DNA from: Maribacter sp. ACAM166
Lineage (GTDB): Bacteria; Bacteroidota; Bacteroidia; Flavobacteriales; Flavobacteriaceae
Direction of reading: 5' to 3'
DNA: 46,026 nucleotides
Assembly (NCBI RefSeq): GCF_005771495.1
Contig: NZ_VAUW01000035.1
Coordinates: 1-46,026 of the forward strand
The notes beneath the pieces are model-generated. The model was not told the DNA's origin, did no database searches, and was given only the letters and a program-made list of their open reading frames with translations. The translations under genes were made by a program, and so were the position numbers. Positions 42,830 to 46,026 of the stretch are shown here, in pieces. Position 1 is the stretch's first letter. Every line of letters starts with the position of its first letter.

Positions 42830-44177
42830 CATTGAAATAAGACTTATCGATTGAATACGATTTTATCCTTTTATCTAAATCTGACTTTTTAGAATTAATA
42901 ACGTCCTTTGTTATTCCTAAAGTAGAACTTATTTTAAAATTAATTTCTTCAATAGTTTCTTTAATTACTCTAGTGTTATGCCCATAATTCAGGTCTTTTT
43001 TATTATGTATTTCCATAATGTCACTAAGAGTAACTTCCTCAGTCGATGTCAATAAAAGTTTTATAATAGATACTCTAGTCTCATCAAGTGGTATAATTCT
43101 TTTGTTAAATATAAGTTTTCCTTTATCGATTATAATTTTATTTCTATTTCGATAATTACTTCTTAGTATTCTGTAAACAGGAATTGAAATAACAACTAGA
43201 AATAAAAACCCAATAAAATAATAAACTCTCTCATTATTGTAATAGACTGACCCTTCTCTGATTAATTTATCAAAAAAATCATCTTCACTGATTGTGATAA
43301 GTTTGATTTTGGTTTCATTATCATTCTCTGTTACAAAACAGTAAAAAACCCCGTCCATATAAAAAGAATGCATCGAGGACACTATTTTTTCCTGAATAGG
43401 TTTTTTCTCGTATGTTTTCAATTGATTGTTAACAACATCTAAAAGGTATAATGTATTACTTTCATCAATGAAAATCTGTTTATTTTTATAAGGGATAAAG
43501 TGCTCGAATTCTGGTAAATTAGATTCCAACGATCCTAAATTTTTCCAAGATTTCTTGTTCGATTCGAATTTCCATACCTCCTTGTTTTCTATAAAATTTA
43601 AAGGATTGAATTCATCTGTGGAAATACCTCCGTAAACATAAATAGTATTCTTATCAACAGTAATAATTGAACTATGTGATCCTTTTGGAAGTACATCACT
43701 ACCCTTTGGTGGTATTATTCTCCAATCCTTAGTGGTTTTATTAAAATAGGTGAAAAAATTCCGATGTGACCAAAAACCATAACCACCATACCTATATATG
43801 GTATCATTATATGGGAAAATCGTGGAACTGATTTGCATCCTATGGTCATATGATTTATCTATCCTTGATATTTTATCATTCTTTAACCTAAAGACCAACC
43901 CTCCTAAAGGATGTAAAAAATAAACTTGGGAATCTATATTAATTATTGGAAATTTTAAATTAAAATCTTTTTTGGGGTAACTTATTTTAGATTTTGATTT
44001 TTCCTTTAATGTAGTTAAATCGATAATTGATAGACTATCGTTTGAATAAAAAACAAATAGTTCTTTATTTTTTTTATCCACAAAGGTGTTTTCCAATGTT
44101 TTCAGTTCACCTAAATCAATTGATTGAGAAAAGGAATTAAAACTCAAAATAAGAAACAGGAATAATATTTTTCTCAT
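42822..44177 (-). CDS. Kelch-repeat membrane protein with cytoplasmic tail
   Basis: 451 residues from the start at 44177 (MRKILFLFLILSFNSFSQ is a clear signal peptide; upstream Met codons would precede it). The exported part has kelch/beta-propeller repeats (DTIYRYGGYGFWS, NTIYVYGGIS, KEVWKFESNKKSWKNLG). One membrane helix runs about 319-337 (YFIGFLFLVVISIPVYRIL) and a basic cytoplasmic tail of about 110 residues carries a winged-helix-like pattern (LDETRVSIIKLLLTSTEEVTLSDIMEIHN). This is a one-component receptor layout, also seen in flavobacterial kelch/transcription-regulator proteins. No alanine and only four GC steps, so it shares the island's bias without being GC-free. Confidence 0.65.
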   Translation of the reverse strand: MRKILFLFLILSFNSFSQSIDLGELKTLENTFVDKKNKELFVFYSNDSLSIIDLTTLKEKSKSKISYPKKDFNLKFPIINIDSQVYFLHPLGGLVFRLKNDKISRIDKSYDHRMQISSTIFPYNDTIYRYGGYGFWSHRNFFTYFNKTTKDWRIIPPKGSDVLPKGSHSSIITVDKNTIYVYGGISTDEFNPLNFIENKEVWKFESNKKSWKNLGSLESNLPEFEHFIPYKNKQIFIDESNTLYLLDVVNNQLKTYEKKPIQEKIVSSMHSFYMDGVFYCFVTENDNETKIKLITISEDDFFDKLIREGSVYYNNERVYYFIGFLFLVVISIPVYRILRSNYRNRNKIIIDKGKLIFNKRIIPLDETRVSIIKLLLTSTEEVTLSDIMEIHNKKDLNYGHNTRVIKETIEEINFKISSTLGITKDVINSKKSDLDKRIKSYSIDKSYFNVK

Positions 44178-44408
44178 GTATTGAATTAGATAGATAAACA
44201 GATGGATATACTTCCGAATAACCATTATACTCTCCAATGAAGGGATATAATATAAAATTTAAAATAACCACCAAAATAAGAGTTTCTACTTTAAAATCAT
44301 AGATAAATAGATGAGGTAATATTAGTTGCAATACGTTGTATCTAGTTTTTTAGTGTGAAAAACAACAATATTCGTTTTTTTACCCAAACCATTTTAAATA
44401 TAACAAAT

Positions 44409-44651
44409 ATGAAATTAGTATTGAAAACAACTATGATTTTATTATTTATCACAATGATTACTTCCTGTAAGGACAATTCTACAAAAAAGGAAGACAAACC
44501 ACTTCCATCACTTTGTGAATGTTTAACATCTAAAAAATCTAGTTTTAATCAAGGAACGGAATGTCGGGAAGTATATAAAAGGAAATACGGGACATCTTAT
44601 CCGGATGCTCAACTAACAACTAATGATTATTTTGATTGTGGAGGAAACTAA
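44409..44651 (+). CDS. Small cysteine-containing lipoprotein
   Basis: 80 residues from ATG at 44409; a GTG at 44355 would add 18 residues ahead of the signal. Signal peptide with lipobox MITSC, then a short domain with four cysteines (CECL, ECREVY, FDCGG). It probably forms disulfides on the outer face. The first alanine right of the GC-poor zone appears here. Unknown function. Confidence 0.6.
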   Translation: MKLVLKTTMILLFITMITSCKDNSTKKEDKPLPSLCECLTSKKSSFNQGTECREVYKRKYGTSYPDAQLTTNDYFDCGGN

Positions 44652-44715
44652 ATAATTTAAAATTATAATCTATTCCTTTATCTATTATCTGTCAAATTAA
44701 ATAAAAAATAAATTT

Positions 44716-44916
44716 ATGAAGAATTTAATAATCTTATCAGTATTAAGTTTTTGTCTAACATCCTGTATGTCGGACGAGTGTGAATTAGATGGTTGTGAAA
44801 GAAAATCAATTGGATGGGAAAACAGTTTTAGGTGTGCTGAACTAGGATACTCAGCTTGTAAAATATACGATTCAGGAGGATATTGTTCAAAAGCTCATGC
44901 ATTAGAGGATTTATAA
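44716..44916 (+). CDS. Small cysteine-rich lipoprotein
   Basis: 66 residues, signal peptide with lipobox CLTSC, then a Cys-rich mini-domain (DECELDGC, FRCAEL, SACKIY, GYCSK). Cysteine spacing differs from the neighbour at 44409, but size, export and position are alike, so they may be a functional pair. Contains alanines and several GC steps, in contrast with the island. Confidence 0.55.
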   Translation: MKNLIILSVLSFCLTSCMSDECELDGCERKSIGWENSFRCAELGYSACKIYDSGGYCSKAHALEDL

Positions 44917-44967
44917 ATCTTATTTTGTCTTAATTCCAAAATTGTAAATCAACAGATTCAATTAATA

Positions 44968-45006
44968 CTAGAATTTACTATCATCAATCATAATAGTATA
45001 TTCTAG
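44968..45006. repeat. Near-perfect 14-base inverted repeat
   Basis: CTAGAATTTACTAT (44968-44981) and ATAGTATATTCTAG (44993-45006) pair at 13 of 14 positions across an 11-base loop. No T-run follows. It lies in a 253-base gap with no convincing gene, 52 bases after the small lipoprotein; terminator or operator are both possible. Confidence 0.4.
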
Positions 45007-45169
45007 ATGAACTTGATTAAAAACGTGTTATGTAGTTCAAAAAATGTGAGGAAAAAGTTAATGAAATGACAACTTCCGAACAACGAGAATGGAATATAGA
45101 AGTTGTTAAATGTGTTAATCCTATTCCGAGATAATACGTATTATTTTAAAATGTTCTAAATATTTTTAT

Positions 45170-45460
45170 ATGGCAAAAGAAAAATGTCCGAACTGTGGTC
45201 AGTTCAAATTTGAGGAGTCAAGGGGATTTAGATTAGGATGTGGTGTTGTTCTCACATTCGTCGTTCCGTTTTTATTATTTCTCGCTCCTGGAAGTGCACA
45301 ATCTCACGGTGGATACCTTGACGGGAGTGCTTTGCCAACACTTGTCATTGGTTCGGTTTCTATTGGGGTTATTTTAATTTCGTTATATTTTATTTTTCCT
45401 CCTAAAACTAGATTATTTAAATGTGAGAATTGTGACTTTCAACAACATTACGAGAAGTAA
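45170..45460 (+). CDS. Zinc-ribbon membrane protein
   Basis: 96 residues. An N-terminal zinc half-site CPNCGQ is followed by a membrane helix (GCGVVLTFVVPFLLFLAP). A short loop leads to a second helix (LPTLVIGSVSIGVILISLYFI), and a C-terminal second knuckle (FKCENCDFQQH) completes the four-cysteine zinc ribbon. Both ends are on the same side, presumably the cytoplasm. A small DUF-type membrane protein of unknown function. Confidence 0.65.
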   Translation: MAKEKCPNCGQFKFEESRGFRLGCGVVLTFVVPFLLFLAPGSAQSHGGYLDGSALPTLVIGSVSIGVILISLYFIFPPKTRLFKCENCDFQQHYEK

Positions 45461-45563
45461 TAATAGTTGATGAATAATGACCTTACATACTACTTAGTAA
45501 ATGATTTATTTTATCATACGAAACAGTCTTATGAATAGTTTTAATTTTAATGGAATAGGAATT

Positions 45564-45608
45564 TTATTCACTTTTTAATCTTTATTCTGTTTAGGAGAAA
45601 GTGAATAA
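45564..45608. repeat. 11-base perfect inverted repeat
   Basis: TTATTCACTTT (45564-45574) and AAAGTGAATAA (45598-45608) are exact inverted arms with a 23-base loop, in the 256-base gap between the zinc-ribbon gene and the cut lipoprotein. Nothing else is apparent in that gap. Confidence 0.45.
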
Positions 45609-45716
45609 TAACAGACAAAATGAAGTTAATCATAAATTGGGATTAATTGAATACATCATGTTTTTCTCTTAACGTAAGATATCTTTTATCCTTTTAATAA
45701 ACATAATTTAATCAAA

Positions 45717-45878
45717 ATGAAACATGTATTTTATTTTTTTAAATTAATTTTAATATCAACTCTTTTCTCATGTTCTAATCGTGATGATCATGATGAATAT
45801 ATATCAGAATTGAAAAACATTTTCAATTTAGAGTGGTCAAATTCGGGAGGAAATCAAAGTGGAAATTTGACAGTGTAG
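45717..45878 (+). pseudogene. Lipoprotein gene cut by an IS3-family insertion
   Basis: ATG at 45717 begins a lipoprotein (signal, lipobox TLFSC, then NRDDHDEYISELKNIFNLEWS). The frame runs straight into the insertion-sequence end: codon 53 spans the junction and the TAG at 45876-45878 is part of the IS terminal sequence. The native 3' part is not in the window. Confidence 0.75.
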
Positions 45879-45889
45879 TCTTCCCCGTC

Positions 45890-46026
45890 TTAGGACACCT
45901 CTAAATTCGATAAATAATTATTATTTAGGTCAGGTTTGATGAAGAATTTAAATTCTTCATCAAACCTGGGCATACACTCTTTAGGTGATTTATTACCTAA
46001 AGATTTATGTGGGTGGTTGAAGTTAT
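45890..46026 (-). CDS. IS3-family transposase, C-terminal end (partial)
   Basis: The last 45 codons of an OrfB-type DDE transposase: the signature Y-N-F-N-H-P-H-K-S-L-G-N-K-S-P matches the conserved YNxxRPHxxLGxxSP motif after the catalytic glutamate. The 5' part lies beyond the window. A perfect 38-base palindrome (45931-45968) lies inside the coding region. Confidence 0.85.
   Translation of the reverse strand, partial: NFNHPHKSLGNKSPKECMPRFDEEFKFFIKPDLNNNYLSNLEVS
45931..45968. repeat. Perfect 38-base palindrome inside the transposase gene
   Basis: The arms CAGGTTTGATGAAGAATTT and AAATTCTTCATCAAACCTG are exact inverses with no loop, encoding part of PRFDEEFKFFIKPDL. Such a structure could end or weaken transcription entering the IS, or be a protein-binding site. 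Confidence 0.8.

Larger units (their letters stand above)
45874..46026 (-). mobile_element. IS3-family insertion sequence, one end
   Basis: The terminal sequence TGTAGTCTTCCCCGTC begins at 45874 and the transposase frame, read on the minus strand, closes 16 bases inside it. Only one end is in the window, so the target duplication cannot be checked. Confidence 0.75.

Noticed and set aside
45066..45134. 22-codon ORF in the gap before the zinc-ribbon gene
   Set aside because: Too short, no leader or domain signal, no coding-like features.
26127..46026. Tn7-like transposon at glmS
   Set aside because: Position fits, but no TnsA-E-like proteins or Tn7-type ends are recognisable in the window.

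Overview
The window is about 46 kb of an AT-rich bacterial chromosome. The gene content points to Bacteroidota, most likely a marine member of the Flavobacteriaceae. Indicators are a DUF4270 lipoprotein, a TonB-dependent receptor, an Ig-like lipoprotein in the Bacteroidota style, histidine kinases with an H-N-L-R-S-H box, promoter cores of the TAnnTTTG type and almost no Shine-Dalgarno sequences. No rRNA, tRNA or CRISPR array was recognised.

Positions 1-26148 are an ordinary chromosomal backbone. In order: a lamin-tail-domain fragment; a multi-PAS histidine kinase followed by two stand-alone receiver proteins; an ankyrin protein; an omega-amidase; an Ig-like lipoprotein; comF; glyS; a TonB-dependent receptor with a small outer-membrane barrel; xth; a frameshifted cytochrome c/VCBS-repeat gene; a Tas-like aldo-keto reductase; radA; a serine-less esterase-fold protein; an LPG-synthase-type membrane protein; panD-panC; half of a glycogen synthase; a DUF4270 lipoprotein; and glmS. 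Two small membrane-protein genes (16227-16334 and 17766-17936) fill gaps.

Immediately after glmS the DNA changes character. From 26127 to 41428 (15.3 kb) I read every line and found no 5'-GC-3' dinucleotide in genes, intergenic DNA or repeats, although CG, GG and CC are common. Every protein encoded there therefore lacks alanine, including a 983-residue HsdR, a 568-residue HsdM and a 424-residue HsdS. Codons AGC, TGC, CGC and GGC are absent, and Met and Trp are never followed by His, Gln or Pro. The only GC between 26127 and 42634 is the centre of the palindrome ATTTGCAAAT, in the apparent promoter of an orphan ParB-domain/DNA-methyltransferase gene. I know of no described element with this property and regard it as the main discovery in the window.

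The GC-free island carries, on the minus strand, one tightly packed operon (36289 down to 27980): hsdM, hsdS, hsdR, a small gene broken by one TGA, a PD-(D/E)XK nuclease and an HNH nuclease. It also has a HEPN-like protein, an HTH protein, a coiled-coil protein, six ~103-bp tandem repeats, a cluster of small unknown genes with repeated leaders, a serine recombinase and the methyltransferase. Together it looks like an integrative or plasmid-derived defence element next to the 3' end of glmS. GC steps return gradually to the right: a kelch/one-TM receptor-like gene (four GC steps, no alanine), two small lipoproteins and a zinc-ribbon membrane protein. The window ends in an IS3-family element that has cut a lipoprotein gene.
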